A DNA stretch of 64,000 nt from Rosellinia necatrix (taxonomy: Eukaryota > Ascomycota > Sordariomycetes > Xylariales > Xylariaceae): contig JAGYVD010000003.1 of assembly GCA_021209875.1 (NCBI GenBank), positions 2,294,001 to 2,358,000 on the forward strand. Reading direction: 5' to 3'. Made by a program: the position numbers and the translations under genes. Positions 48,401-60,986 of the stretch are shown one piece after another. How positions within the stretch are numbered: position 1 is the stretch's first letter; every line of letters begins with the position of its first letter. A model generated the notes under the pieces. The model was not told where the DNA came from and did no database searches. It saw nothing but the letters and a program-made list of their open reading frames with translations.

Positions 48401-50218
48401 AGGGGGAAACAGAAGCAATTATATAGCTGCCACTTCTCACATATGGATGACGCAGATTTTATATAGCGGATTCTAATCCTACACGCTTTTAGCATGTCCG
48501 ATTGTTCTTGTAGATGATGAAATCGGTATGAACAGCTAGGGGGGGGGGAAAAAAGGAAGCAGTTAAGAAAGTGACCAAGAATGAGGACCTGAGTCGGACA
48601 AACCTTTGACTACTATAAACTACTAATTACCTAAACTAAAAGAGTCAACGACTTGATAGTACTTTGTCGTGTGAGAAATTTAAGTAAATGTACGTATAAC
48701 ACCAGCCATCTCAACTCAACACAGACACATCAATACGGCAATGTAACCTGCCTTTCTCAACTTGCCAGCATTTGGCAGGTGTACCCTAATTTGAGAATTG
48801 CAATCTGCGCCGAAGGAGTACAGCAATAAGTACAATATAAGACAGCAAGTAAAAGTGCACTACTTGATACGGCTTCGGCAGTTTTCAGGTTGAGAGCGCT
48901 GGGATCGATCGTTGTGGCAAGTCATTTGCTGATGCACAACAAGACATTTGTCAGGGATAAAATGGCTTGAGAGAAATCAATAACGATTGACGGGTAGGGA
49001 AATAAAATTCGTCAACATGTTGCATATCTATGAGCCCTGCGAGGCGACGTACGAAGCCACATAAACGGCCGCGTAATGCACATCGATGATCGGATGAACG
49101 ACAGGCGAGGTGCTTGTCCTCAATGCACTACCTCCTAGTTTGCACTTTGCTTGGATTGACGATATCTAGATCCAGACTAAAGAACTACACGATTTCTAAT
49201 GTATATTTAGGACTTGGAATCATATTACCATCCCAGGAGGCTTCTGAATTCTCGGGTAGCAAGTCGTCGCTTTTTATAGCGTCGTTTGTCCTGATCTATC
49301 GGCGTCTCACTTAAATGGAGGTGCCCTTTTTATCACCTTCCGAAAGCGACAGGTCTCCACAGTCGTGGGATATAAACGGGCAGTGTTGAAGAGACACATG
49401 AAACCGATGAGCTATTATTAATCACAGACCAAGAAAGATGCGCAGCAGTGCTCTTCGAACCCCTTCGACCCCCCTCGCCGTCCTCTCAACCACTCCACAT
49501 TCCCGGACTCGCGAAAGCGCTTTGGAGAACCAGGAGCGGGATGGTTCTTGGCACCACCTCGTCTGTCTGTCTGTCTGTCGGAAATAGCTGACAGGCAATT
49601 CAGCGGCATGGCCCGGACTTGAGCGACGGCCATCTGCCGCTTCGGTTTGATGCGACCACCATGGGATGGGCCAGGTCCCCCACGAACTCCCGCGATCCTG
49701 TCAGGATCAGGCACCACCAGGATGGGAGGCATCCCAAGCAAGCCCCTGACCCGATATAGCGCCGACTCCCACCCTCGAACCACGTCCAGCCCGGATGGAC
49801 AAGACGGCAACATACCCACCACCTGCGGCCCAGTGCTTACGTCTCTTCCTTCCGTAGTACACGCTATGGTATCAGATGCCTCGCCCGGCCCCGCTTCCAT
49901 CACGTTGCCAGTGTCGACGCATCTAAAGCGAACATACTGAGTTGCCTTTTGCGTCGACATGTAACGTGCCGCAGCTCCTGCGAGGCATACAACGCCAACA
50001 CTGGCTTCGATGACAGGCGTACGGCCTGGACTAGGGTCATAGGGTTGCCGTCTTTGCAGAACTACAAATATGCCGTGATGCTGCACCGAGTCGTTTGTTT
50101 TTGGTTTGGCTCACCGCGCCTCGACCTGGATACTCCGGACTAGTGGTTGTCTTTCATTCTTTCATATAGCCTGTTCTTTTGGCATATACGTTCCTTAATC
50201 CAGGGAGTATCATTCCTT
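45477..50218. other. Long gene-poor, AT-richer region
   Basis: 4.7 kb without a supported gene. It contains three TACCTAGGTA copies (46097, 46154, 46783), a short AAGCAGGGC array (46430-46455), several AT-rich blocks (46600-47300, 47900-49300), G and A homopolymers at 48390-48555, and a decayed coding piece near 48068-48360 (listed). A 222-codon open frame at 49418-50086 (-) has no ATG start. The last few hundred bases are the promoter of the CBM1 chitinase. Confidence 0.5.
48068..48360 (+). pseudogene. Possible relic of a CorA-type membrane protein
   Basis: Two adjacent pieces in different frames look like the membrane end of fungal CorA-like proteins: a hydrophobic helix near 48140-48190 (MIVISFVTLISLPPI) and, one frame off, IYWAVAVPITMWANVLWY at about 48250-48310 ending with a basic tail and stop. 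GTATTT at 48193 and TTTCAG before 48242 could be intron ends, but joining them does not give the second frame. Upstream coding sequence is broken by stops. Most likely a decayed gene fragment. Confidence 0.35.
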
Positions 50219-51723
50219 ATGCATTTCGGCAAAGCATCCGCGGGCCTCGGCCTCATGGCCGGAGCCGCCACGGCCCTGCCCACTTCACTCAAGACCCGCC
50301 AGAGCTCCGGTCCCCAGAATGTCGTATACTGGGGCCAGAACGGGGGCGGCACAATCGAGAACAACGATCTTTCGACCTACTGCACGGACGAGGCTGGAAT
50401 TGACATCCTCGTGCTATCCTTCCTTTACCAATTTGGCGGTGGCAACACTACTCCCGCGGGCACCATTGGCCAGTCCTGCTCCATCAGCAGCTCAGGGGAG
50501 GGCCAGAACTGCGATGAGCTAGCGTCGGCCATCAAGGCATGCCAGGGTAACGGCGTCACAATCATTCTCTCCATCGGCGGCGCTTCCGGGGCATATTCGC
50601 TGGCGTCAGCAGATGAAGCTACGGCTATCGGTAAATCGCTCTGGGACTCGTACGGCAACTCTGGCAGCACGACGGCGCCACGGCCCTTTGGCGACACTTT
50701 CGTCAACGGCTTTGATTTCGATTTGGAGCTGAATAATGGCAATGAATTCTACGCCGAGATGATCTCCACGCTGCGGGAAAGCTTCAAGTCGGACTCAAGC
50801 AACACGTACTATATCACTGGCGCGCCGCAATGCCCGATCCCCGAACCCAACATGGGAGTTCTCATCGACAACGCCCAGTTTGACTACATCTGGCCGCAAT
50901 TCTACAACAACAACAACTACACGTGAGTGGAGCATTTCCCCTCCGAAACCTTGATGCCGCGTCAGCAATCTCCCGCACTATTCGCCCAATTTCCATGACC
51001 GTATCCATCAATTACTTACCGCAGGCTCTGCAGATACCCGTGTGCACTGCCAATCAACGGCAACGCGGCTTTCAACTACGACGAGTGGCTCAGCTACACG
51101 GCCGGCACGCCTTCGGCCGACGCGAAGATCTTCGTCGGGGTTCCGGCGGCCCCCCTCGCGGCCAACGGCAGCCCCACGGGCGAGACGTATTACGCGACCC
51201 CGGACCAGCTCGCCGAGATCATCGCCGGTGTCAAGGACGAGTCCCGCTTCGGCGGCATCATGATGTGGAGCGCCGGCTTCTCCGACTCCAACGTCAACGA
51301 CGGCTGCAACTTCGCCCAGCAGGCGCGGGCCATCCTCGACAACGGATCGCCGTGCGGTGGTAGCGGCGGCGGCGGCGGCGGCAGTAGCAGTAGCGAACCC
51401 CCGACCAGCACCACCGCCACCCCTCCCCCGACCGGCAGCTCGACACCCGCCCCCACTGGCAGCTCAACGCCCATCCCCACGGGCACTTCGACGTCGTCCG
51501 CGCCCGCCTCTACCGCGACGGGCACCGTCCCCGAATGGGGCCAGGTAAGAAAGAAACCCACCTTTCCCCCCCACACGGTTTCCCCCCCCTTCGTGTATTC
51601 AAGGAGTAGACGCTGACACAAGTGACATCACAGTGCGGCGGCACCGGCTACACGGGGCCAACCGAGTGCCAGTCTCCCTTCTCATGCGTGGCTGTTGGTG
51701 ACTACTGGTCTCAATGCCAGTAA
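50219..51723 (+). CDS. Secreted GH18 chitinase (class III type) with C-terminal CBM1
   Basis: Three exons: 50219-50922, 51025-51544 and 51634-51723, coding for 437 residues. A signal peptide (1-19 or so) ends near TALP. The GH18 domain begins NVVYWGQNG, includes LSIGGASGAY and the catalytic DFDLE at 166-170 (E170 acid/base), and ends with GGIMMWSAGF. A Gly/Ser then Thr/Pro-rich linker follows, and the CBM1 (WGQ|CGGTGYTGPTECQSPFSCVAVG..SQCQ) is split by intron 2. The plant-class-III-like barrel differs from the class V chitinase at 25.6 kb. It breaks down chitin outside the cell; CBM1 may bind chitin or cellulose. The start is the ATG at 50219; an upstream open frame lacks an ATG. Confidence 0.95.
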
Positions 51724-52332
51724 AGCCCTTCTTACCGTCATCATCGTCGCCGGTAAACACAGATCAGAGGCTGCGGTCATGGATTGAACGCAAGGATCGG
51801 ATCAAAGAGCCAAGAAGCGTCAAAACGCCTGGCGTCGCCTCGGATGCTCGTTGCAGCGCATCAGACGTATTTCGTGAGCGCGTTGGAGCGTTCTCCGTTC
51901 TTTGTATATATATTTTGGGCATGGAAGGTTTCAGGCCCGCTTGTAGGATTCAACAGCAAACTTTTTTCTCATTAGACCTGGATACCTTGTTGGCGTGTGA
52001 AATTGAAAAAGATATTTTCTGGCAATTTCAGGGGGTGACAACATACCTGGGAGCGACGCGATAAGATGCGCTGGACCTAGATAACGGATAAGAATTAAGG
52101 TTCGGCAGGTGCAGCGCCCCCGCCGAAAAGTGAAGCTCTACCTAGCATGCGGCCATGTGCCTACAAAGCTAACAACCGCTTAAAAGAGCCCCTCCATAAT
52201 TAATTCAACCTTGGAAGTCTTGCGATCAACTTAACTATTCGTTCAATCATAATATTCCACCAACACACCGCCGTCGCCGTCTTGTAGCCTTTTTCTAGAA
52301 CCCGCCCACCCCGGATCGAGTTAATCGCAATT
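51724..52332. other. Intergenic, no gene seen
   Basis: 3' flank of the CBM1 chitinase and promoter of RPC5. No feature supported. Confidence 0.6.
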
Positions 52333-53597
52333 ATGGAGGCCGACAACGCTGCGGATTCCTCCGCGGACCCGGATCCCATCATCGCCAGCTACAGCGTCTA
52401 CGCAAACCCCGCGCTCCCAACAAACCGCAAACTACTCATCATGCAACATCCGAACAAGCAGGGCCCTATCAACCAGCCGTATGCGCAGATCAGCGAGATC
52501 AGAATGAAGAACCGGTCCGGCATGGTCGAGGTCGATATCCCCGTTAGTTACGCATACGCCGACTATGATCGCGATAAGGGCCAGCGCTGGGGCGGCGCGC
52601 TCGCGAAAAGCCTGGCAGCTAAGAACGGCGGCACGCACGGGTTGGCCGGTGGCTTCGGCGTCGGTGTCTCCACGATGCGCCCTAGCAAACGCAGGGACGA
52701 CTTCGAGCGAGACATTGACATGATGGATTGGAGCGAGGCCGTGCGCCAGGACAAAGTGCTGCGGGTGCAGACTCTCGGCGGCCAGCTTCCTACCAAATCC
52801 GAGACGGATTGCCAGTGGATGGTCGGTGTGTTCAAGGGGGGTTAGTCTGACTGCTGTCTATCCTGCGTTCGGGACTGCCGTATCCGATGCTAACGAGAAA
52901 CAAACACCCAGACCACCTCCATCTCACCCCGGTCTCCGCGCTTATCCAGCTCCGCCCACAGCTTCACCATCTAGATGCCATGTCCGAGCAGGACCGCGCA
53001 GGCCGCCGCGATGGCACGGGCGCCATGGCTGGGAAAGAGGGTGTGCCTGCAACCACGTCGAGCGCAGGTGCTCGCGCTATCCACATGTCGATTAAAAGCG
53101 CCGACTCGGGCGGTGGGGAGTTAACCACCGAGACTATGGCGGACCGGCTGCGCACGGTGCAGACAGAGGCGTGGAGCAGACTTCAATACGAGGACGACGA
53201 GAGCGCCAAGTCGTGGAATGTGTTCAGTAATAACCTCGTGTACCGCAATGCCAAGAAGGCCGCCGATAACCAAGACAAGGACCGGGGCAAGGGCAAGGGA
53301 AAGGAGACCGATGCGATTCAAATCGACAGCAGTGGCAGCAGCGATTCCGAGCAGTTGCAGACCCAATGGGATGCCGACGACTTTTTGAAAGCCATCAGCG
53401 CCATGAAAAATGGCCCCGAGGGCAGCCAGAAACAAGAAGATACTGTCGAGATCAAGAAGGAGGGGGGTGTGGAGAACACAATAACAGGGGCTTTGGCAAA
53501 AGGCAAAGGCATGGCTGCGGCCGCATCTACGTCGACGGCTAAAAAGAGCACCAACTCGAAGGGCAAATCGGTTGCGTTTAATGATTCAACTATGTAG
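52333..53597 (+). CDS. RNA polymerase III subunit RPC5 (RPC37/Sin family)
   Basis: Two exons, 52333-52840 and 52912-53597, coding for 397 residues. The join gives VGVFKGGDHLHLTPVSALIQLRPQ, the conserved RPC5 segment, and the N-terminal half shows the family pattern (SYSVYANPAL, LLIMQHPNK, GPINQPYAQISEIRMKNRSGMVEVDIP). RPC5 pairs with RPC4 (RPC53) as a TFIIF-like subcomplex of Pol III for tRNA and 5S synthesis in the nucleus, important for termination and reinitiation. The C-terminal third is charged and low complexity (GKGKGKE, SSGSSDSE). The 71-bp intron starts GTTAGT and ends CCCAG. It is convergent with PAT1. Confidence 0.93.
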
Positions 53598-54893
53598 AAC
53601 CCACGAGCGATAGATTTTTACATTTGCATTAGTTGGCGTTTGTTGTTGGAAGTATGGGATTCACCCACGGCGTTTTGGGCCTGAAAAGGAGACGATCACA
53701 CGAAACCGCGTGTCTGCACCAATCCACTACCTACTACACTGCCCTTGAAGATTCACAAGCGTGTATGTATGGCTAGTTTTCTCCTCTACTTCAGGTAGAG
53801 TCTCCAAGGGACATCAAGTTCGAGTACATATTTATCACAGCGCACCTCACACTTATTTCGGTCGTTTAACAAAATACTCGCTGGGACACATCACCCTTCG
53901 CATGACGTATTCTATAGATGGCCCCGAGCACTTTATTGCGTGTTAACGTCCTGGATGGCTAACCGCGCATACATACGGCAAGCCGTAGGGGAAGCCTGGC
54001 GTCATGGGTGCCTAGCCACAGTCTACCCTTGGACCTATTCACATGACACCTGGAGGCGAGTTGACCTGGATTTTAGAGACTTGACTTAAGTGTAGTGCCT
54101 ATTTGCCGCCGTCTCCTACCTTAGTGCGGAGCTATTCGCCTCTATATCCTATAACAAAACGGGACAGCTGAAGGAATTGGAACACTACTACGCCGCAATA
54201 CTACTGGTTACGTTTTGAGGAACGCCACCTGGATGGAAATCATCGAGTAAACGACACATTACCAATTAGGTCGAGTAACTGATACTCATCTCTGCCCTTG
54301 TCTCCAAGCCTTTATAGCCACTCTGGCAAATGGGACGAGATTTAAACGATTGGGATAATATTGGCAGCACTACTCAGCTTATTTCACGTCCCCCAGAAAG
54401 TTCCATGGTTATTGCAGCTGGGAAAATAAAACAGCCCATAAAAGGCAGTAATAGGGATTTTAAATCAATATCATATGCCAGCGGTGCTATCGTGAGGACA
54501 CTAAAGCTTCCCTAATGCTGGTGCTTTCTTGCACATAATTTACACAAGCAATCTTATATAGGCCCGTTCATTTTTAAGACCAAGATATAGGTACGCTTGC
54601 TTTCCAGGCCCGTCCTTCACCACTCAATCTTAGAATATCAGGGGGGCTTATTCGAGTACCCATAGATTCCGTCGACCTGTTTAGGTTTTAGAGCGCGACA
54701 GGAGCCTCAGCAAAGCTTCGACGACGTGCTATTAACCTTGAGCTCTTACGCGATCTAGCTACTGGAGATAGTGGTGAAGCCAGTACTAAGTTTGGCTCAG
54801 GTTTGACAAATCCATCCCGTGATATGGGTGGAAATAGAACATCCGATGCAAGCACGCTTGCAATCTCCTTTATTTTCGGCTTTTCGTGCTGTA
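53598..54893. other. Convergent intergenic region, no gene seen
   Basis: 3' flanks of RPC5 (+) and PAT1 (-) plus about 1 kb of unassigned sequence with only short open frames (for example 53761-53946 and 54330-54515, +). Confidence 0.55.
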
Positions 54894-57430
54894 CTAGTTC
54901 AATAGCTCAACATCGAGACCGATAGACCGCATGAACAGATTGACGTTGTCGAGACGCTCTTTCGCCATATCGGGAGGAAGGGTTTTGGCTAAACCAACGG
55001 TACCCATGACACGATCCTTCACGGCGAAAACGAGTCTCTGCTGCTCATCAGGGCTGGCGCCTATCCCAATAGCGGCGAGGAATTGCCAAACATAAATATC
55101 TTCACCCGATGTCACAGTACCAGGGAAGATGTTATGGAGCGAAGGCTCAAGAGCATTGAAGAAGATATTGAATGTTGCAACCCTATGGCCGGCATTAGTA
55201 ATCTATCCCTGTTTACGGACTTGGAGAAGCACACTTACCACTGTGGCCAGCTCTCCTCATTAGCTTGGCCCGCCTGTTTGATGAGTTCGGCTCGACTGAG
55301 GATCATAGTCAACATGGAAACGCCGATACGAGTTCGCGCAATAAGATCCACATTTAGGTTATGTGTGATCAGTCCAAGTACACCGGTGACGATGTCGAGG
55401 TCAGATTCGTTTAGGAGCTGGAATAAACTTGGCATGACTGCCAGGGAAAATAACTCTATACGCTCTCGAGTGGCAGCGTCGAGAGAGATGGGCTCTCCGG
55501 TCTGTACCTGGGCGCCTCGAATAACATCAAGCTGATCAAGATGAATGATGATCATGGTGAGGATGGTAGTGCGTTGTGTAGGAGAAAGGTAGCGGAACAC
55601 GCGAGGGATAGCCCTCTTACCTTTCGGGTACGACATGAAACTAATGAAAGGGTGCACGATCGTAGTGCTAATAGGCTCGTGAACCCTAAGGTGGTTCCAT
55701 AGCTGTTCGTTCAACTCGTTGAACTCGTCCTGTTTGTCGGCAACCTCTGGATCTTTTGGTCCACCTGGCGGTGGCATACTACGAGTCAAATCCTCCATCT
55801 TCATGAGGGTTTGGTAAACGCTTTCTATATCGCGAAGCGCATCCTTCTTATCGTGCCCTTTGCTGGTAGGTTGTGTTCGCTGACTGCTTGATGGGCGATT
55901 GCTTTCTACTCCATTGTCTGTCCGCTTTATGTTCAACAACGGCTTCGGGGTTTTTGCATTACTGAAAGATATCTTTCCCAGGCTGCCTTCGATAACCAGT
56001 TGCTTGTTCTTTGGCTTGTTCTTGGCGGCCTCAACTGCACGCTGGACTTGTTGCTCCATACGCTGTACATGATTCTGAGGGCCATGGTGCCTTGGTCCGC
56101 CACGGCGAGTGCCGGTCTGGAATAAATAGGTTTGAGCAAAGTTGTTTAGGGGTTGGTTCGGGTTGGGCCGTTGTCCAGCCCTGAGCGAACTCAAAACCTG
56201 GTAATAAAAGTCTTCGGCTAAAGCCGCCTCGTTACCCTGTTCACTCGGATCTCCCGTAGCCGACACCAACTGCTGGAGCTGAATCCTGGTAATGAAGCTT
56301 TTATCCTGGGGGGTCATCAGGCCATTATTTCCAGACATGAGGTGAATCTTATGGTTACGTTTTGCACGTCGAGCCTCAGCCTCTACAAACGCAGCTTTCT
56401 CTCGTTCAGATAGGTCAGAGAGCTGGTGTTGTTGGGGTAGGCCACGCGAGATCGAGTTCTGTGATTTATGGGCCGGGTGCATATGAATTCCCACACGGGT
56501 ACCCTCGACTGGCGCCCGATTCGGATTTTGCAGAATCTGAGTGGGGGCGATTGGAGGGGCCTGTTGTTGATGCTGAGGCACTGGGCTAGGCATAGCCGGA
56601 ACCGAGCTTGGAGTATGCCTGGCTGGACGCTGCAAGATCGTGATGGGGTGCCCATGAGGACTCCCCTGAGCTCCTGCTTGCTGATAATCGCCTGTCTGGA
56701 AACCTCGCTGTTGGCGCCCATCGATCGGCTGGCGGATAGGATCAAGCTGCTCCGCTCGGGGATAAATGCTGGGCTCAGCGGCCGCTTGGAATTCTCGAGT
56801 ATGATATTGAGGCAGAGATTGGGGTAAGGAAGCGGCCGGCACCGGAGGCGTTTGCTTTGCTTCAGCCCGCATCGCTGCTTCGACTTCTTCCAAGCTCATC
56901 ACTTTTCGCCCTGTCGCCGGGGGCGGAGGCTGGGGCATGGCAGCCGGGGTTGCCGCTTTCTTCGGAGCAACACCCCATATCGAGGCGTCTATCTGAAGTT
57001 CGGTAGGTTCCTCCTTATACTTTTCATATCCAGTGCGAGCAGGCTTGGGAACAGGCGGGTTTGGCTGGTAGGCATAGCCTGTATCGTAAGTTTGTGCGAC
57101 GGGTGCGCGCATAGTTCTTGACACCTGTTGGTGGAGGCTGAAGCGCTGATGCTCTTCTTCCATAGCATCGGCAACTTTGGCGGTCGCGCCGTAAAAGTCG
57201 AAATCCTTGCCAACGGCAGCAACCGCATCGGTACCCGTATCGCCGAAAGTATCATCGTTGAAGGCATCATCAGTCTCGTCCAGCTGGTCCCCGAGGCCAT
57301 CGTACGTGTCCTCAAAATTGAGTGCCTCATCGATATTATCGTGATCGCCTCGGAGGTCAGCAAAAGCATCATACGCCTGGCCGAAGCCGGGTGCCCACTG
57401 GTTGTGGCCTGCCGACCCCATGTTGGACAT
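54894..57430 (-). CDS. pat1: mRNA decapping activator PAT1
   Basis: Two exons, 57430-55239 and 55182-54894, coding for 826 residues; the join reads ESWPQW|VATFNIFFNALEPS. The N-terminal region has the family's acidic stretch ALNFEDTYDGLGDQLDETDDAFNDD, then a long Pro/Gln-rich linker. The C-terminal helical repeat domain (from about 480; GSLGKISFSNAKTP, KGKRAIPRVFRYLSP) binds Lsm1-7 and Dcp2. PAT1 links deadenylation to decapping in cytoplasmic P-bodies. Fungal PAT1 proteins commonly start MSFFGF...; here I see only MSNMGSAGHNQ, so an upstream first exon may be missing from this model. A GTAAGT on this strand at 57971-57976 could be a 5' donor. Confidence 0.92.
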
Positions 57431-57768
57431 GGTGGCAGAAACTCTTCAGGTGGCAGCCGGAATATCGCAAGTCGACGTGGACAGTTGAAAGGATAGCACT
57501 ACTCATGCAAAAGGGCCCTAGTATTAGCGAAATTCCACACCACGATGCGCGCTAAGTACCTATGCGGAACTCGGTCTGGTCTGATGCAAGTGGCGACAGG
57601 GGTGTAGGGAGTAGGTAATAAATATAGGATAAATACAAGCAGCGCAGTGCAGTCATAGCTAGGTCTAGTGTGGCAGACCATCCAGGAGCAGACGAGCTTG
57701 TTCAGGAAGGAAAATGGTGGGGTTAGAGGAATGCCAGGCCGAGACCTGATGAGAATGGAGGGGCAGCT

Positions 57769-57831
57769 TTGTGTGTGTGTGTGTGCGTGCGTGTGTGTGT
57801 ATGTGTATGTGTGTGTGTGGTGTGTGCATGG
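57769..57831. repeat. (GT)n microsatellite upstream of PAT1
   Basis: Imperfect GT/GC run of about 60 bp, 340 bp upstream of the PAT1 ATG, probably in the promoter or leader. Confidence 0.85.
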
Positions 57832-58266
57832 ATGGAAGCGTGGAAGCACTAGGTAGAACCATAGGGACATGGAAGCATGCAAGCAAGCAAGCATCCAAGT
57901 CAGGCTGCGTCAGGCCAGAGCTGAGCATGTAGGTAGTAGGTAGGTAGGTACTAGGTAAACATGGCCATAGACTTACCCTTTGAGACCTGACCACCCTCCG
58001 ACGCCTCTCTTGTGCGCAATAGATGCGCCGGCTCGGGACGCGGGGAAATATTGCAAAACCAAGCAAATTGCTGATGCGTGCAAACCGGAGAAATAAGGGT
58101 CAATAGGACTGAGCTTACAGCTAGGAAAGGTGGAGGACCTGAGAAATGCCGGGCCGAGGGAAATACTTGATCATGGCGTGGATGGGCGGGCAAGGGCACA
58201 GTTGGCAGATTGGAGGGTTCGGTTGCAAATAATGCTAAAAGGCACTGCGGTACTTCGTAGTGTGCA

Positions 58267-58294
58267 CAGCAACCAGCAACCAGCAACCAGCAAC
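58267..58294. repeat. CAGCAAC x4 tandem repeat
   Basis: Four 7-bp units in the PAT1 upstream region; non-coding. Confidence 0.85.
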
Positions 58295-60986
58295 CAAGTA
58301 GGTAGCAGTGAAGCGACGGTTTGCTTTCGTGGGGCTGGCGGTCGAAGCACAGGGGCAGAAACAAAAGCTGTGGGGTAAGATATAAACGAAACAAGCGTGA
58401 AAGTGTGCACTGTTTGTTAACTCGCTGAGGAAGATGCTACAAGGTTGCTCGATATCGAGTTCTAGTCTGGTGCTGTGTAGAAGAAGTAGGGGGTAGGTAG
58501 GTGGTTGGTTAGGTCTGAGATCTGGAGGTTTGTATCTGATTGCAGCGGCAAAGAGTCAGGCCGTGGCAAGCAGTGTTGGTGTTGTATTTCGAAATTGGCT
58601 GCCCAAGGTTGGGTGTCTGGGTGGTAACTACCTAACTAACAGCTGTAGAGAGGTTATAGTCTAGGTATAATTAGCGTGAACGTGCAGTTGCTGTGGCGGA
58701 CTAGGTACCTGCTTTTGTGTGGCTGAGATAACAATACGTAGGTCCAGGAGGCGCTACCTGTTAGAAAAGTGGATTGGTCTTGAAAATGCGATAGGTACAC
58801 ATGTGACATGCCGTAGGCATTAACTAGGTAGGTACTCGCCTTACCTAGGCATTCAACAATCCCTTCTAGCCTGGCATTATGCTACCTCTTATACCTAGGT
58901 AGGTAGCACTTGACAAAAACCTTCACTCAATACGTACTTAAGTAGGCAACTTAAGCATACTATTCTTAGGGGTATAAACTACCTACTTACCTGGTAAGGT
59001 AGGTTGGGCAGGAACTCACTTCCAATCAACTGCTGAATTAAGTACCTAGGCATAGATAGGTTGTTATTCGTTGAGTAGACAAGACAGTAGATACCTACTC
59101 GCTCTACTACCTAAAATCCTTATTCTTCATAGCACTGTTCATGCCATTATCCCGAGCACTAGGCACATGATGCCAAGAGGTATGCAGTAACATTTGTGAT
59201 TTGGTTCTCTTCTCGACCTCAATATACCTAGGGAGGTAGCTTACCCGGTTTACTGGTCAACGAACAGGTATCTTGTCGATCAGCTACCAGGTAAGGCAGG
59301 ATCGCAGATCCGCCATCAAGTGCAGTAGGTGCTCATGTTTCACGCCTGTTCATCGTTGTTATCGGATCAATTAGATCTGTGCAACTCAGCTACCTACCTA
59401 GGTACCTACTTACTACCTACGAGCAAATAACTTGGGTAGGTTCGGTACTTATTTAGGTTGGGTGCACTATGCCTTGTGTAGCACGAAGAAGTTGTTATTA
59501 GCATTATTTCCAAGGAGTAGATGCTACTAGGTAGGTACTGTGATTGCTCCAAATTGTATCCTCTTGAATGAAACATGACCTATTGGTTAATCTATGATGT
59601 TAGGGAGCACAAGTTATCTGCACACTAGCTACTACCTACCTACCTAAGACACCTGCCCAGTACCTATAACTTCTACCCATACCACCTATAAAACTACTTA
59701 CCTAAGTAGATGGATACCTAGGTATCTCTCAAGGCCGGTCCTCTGGAACTAACTGGACAGTTATGCCCACTATACCTACCCACGCATGCGAAACCTGATG
59801 GTGCCATTGCTGGAAAGTGGCCATTTAGGTGGTGCTCTACAATACGTAACTGATGTGCTTACCCACAGCGCTCAGATCCGCCGTTTTACAGGCCCCAGCT
59901 GTTTCCATTAAGACCCGCCTGTCTACACCCAATACAGACTCAAAGTGCGAGTCCCGAAGCGAGGAATTGCAGGGTCGCCGGTGGCTCCAAGACAGGGGAC
60001 CCCCGCCTTCTGGCCAGACCGAGACAGCTCAGCTATCAATTGGCCAACAACTTGGGTACAGTGACGCGGTCTTCTGCCCTCAGATCGATTTAGTGCACTA
60101 CAGGCAACTAGTGTATGTATGACGGAGTGCGACTGCTCGGCTTCCATTTTTCGTATTCTACAGCCTCCATATGCCTGGGTACGCTGGGGTACCACGGGTA
60201 CTACGGCAGTTACGAGGTAAGTAGGTAGATAGCGTGGCTCTATTATATAGTATATCAACCCTGCACGCACCTGCATCTCCTGCTAAAACGCCGCCAATGA
60301 CCTTGGCACCTTTGCTGAATCAATTAAGTGCTATCGTCACCCGCCTGTACGCAAACGCATTTAAAGTTATCTTCATCTCCCTCTCTGCTCCTCCCTCTCT
60401 CTCTCGACCCAAGGTACCTTCAGGCCAGGTACTGACCGGACACCTGCTTGACCAGCCTACCACAGGCCGTACCTTCCACCCAAGTACCAAGGAGGCAGGC
60501 TTGGGTAGACCCCAAGTTAGCGACACGCAGCCCGACCTCAACCTACTTTTCGAGATTACCTATCGATTATTTTGTTGTTGTCCGGGACCAACCCTTCTCG
60601 CTCTCCCATTCAGCCGTGCATATTAGGCCCTCCGTTCCGAGCACATGGTACTGTAGAATTTACCCTCACCTGTACCTCTGTCCCCTCCTGCATTCGTCCA
60701 GCGAAGCGACTCTTCTGCCAGCATCCTTTGATATCATAAAAGTGATGACTTGACCGTACCTTGGCTGCTACCTTCTGTTCCGGGCGCGCAAATTCACTCT
60801 TGTCGGCCCCGCCACCTTTGCACGGTCTGGGCGTTGTTCTCCTTTGTATAGTTCTAGGGAGCGATTCTATCATCCGGGCTTTGTTTCCCTGGCATTTAGC
60901 CAATCAGGTCACTTGCGTCACGGCCGCCTTGTTCTTCCACCACACCCGAGCGCCCATCGTCGCCGCCCACTTCTCCAACGTCAATC

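Larger units (their letters stand above)
57431..60986. other. Large divergent intergenic region, palindrome-dense
   Basis: Between PAT1 (-) and GT15 (+). Non-coding except for short open frames. Three exact TACCTAGGTA copies (58892, 59395, 59715) sit in a zone (58640-59770) thick with ACCTA/AGGTA variants. From about 60360 it is pyrimidine-rich on the plus strand, consistent with promoter and leader of the GT15 gene. Confidence 0.6.

Noticed and set aside
49418..50086. 222-codon open frame on the minus strand upstream of the CBM1 chitinase
   Set aside because: Starts at GTG, not ATG, has no family resemblance or splice support, and lies in the promoter side of the chitinase gene.
57951..58394. 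147-codon open frame upstream of PAT1
   Set aside because: Low-complexity Leu/Cys/Pro composition in a pyrimidine-rich leader region; no recognisable domain.
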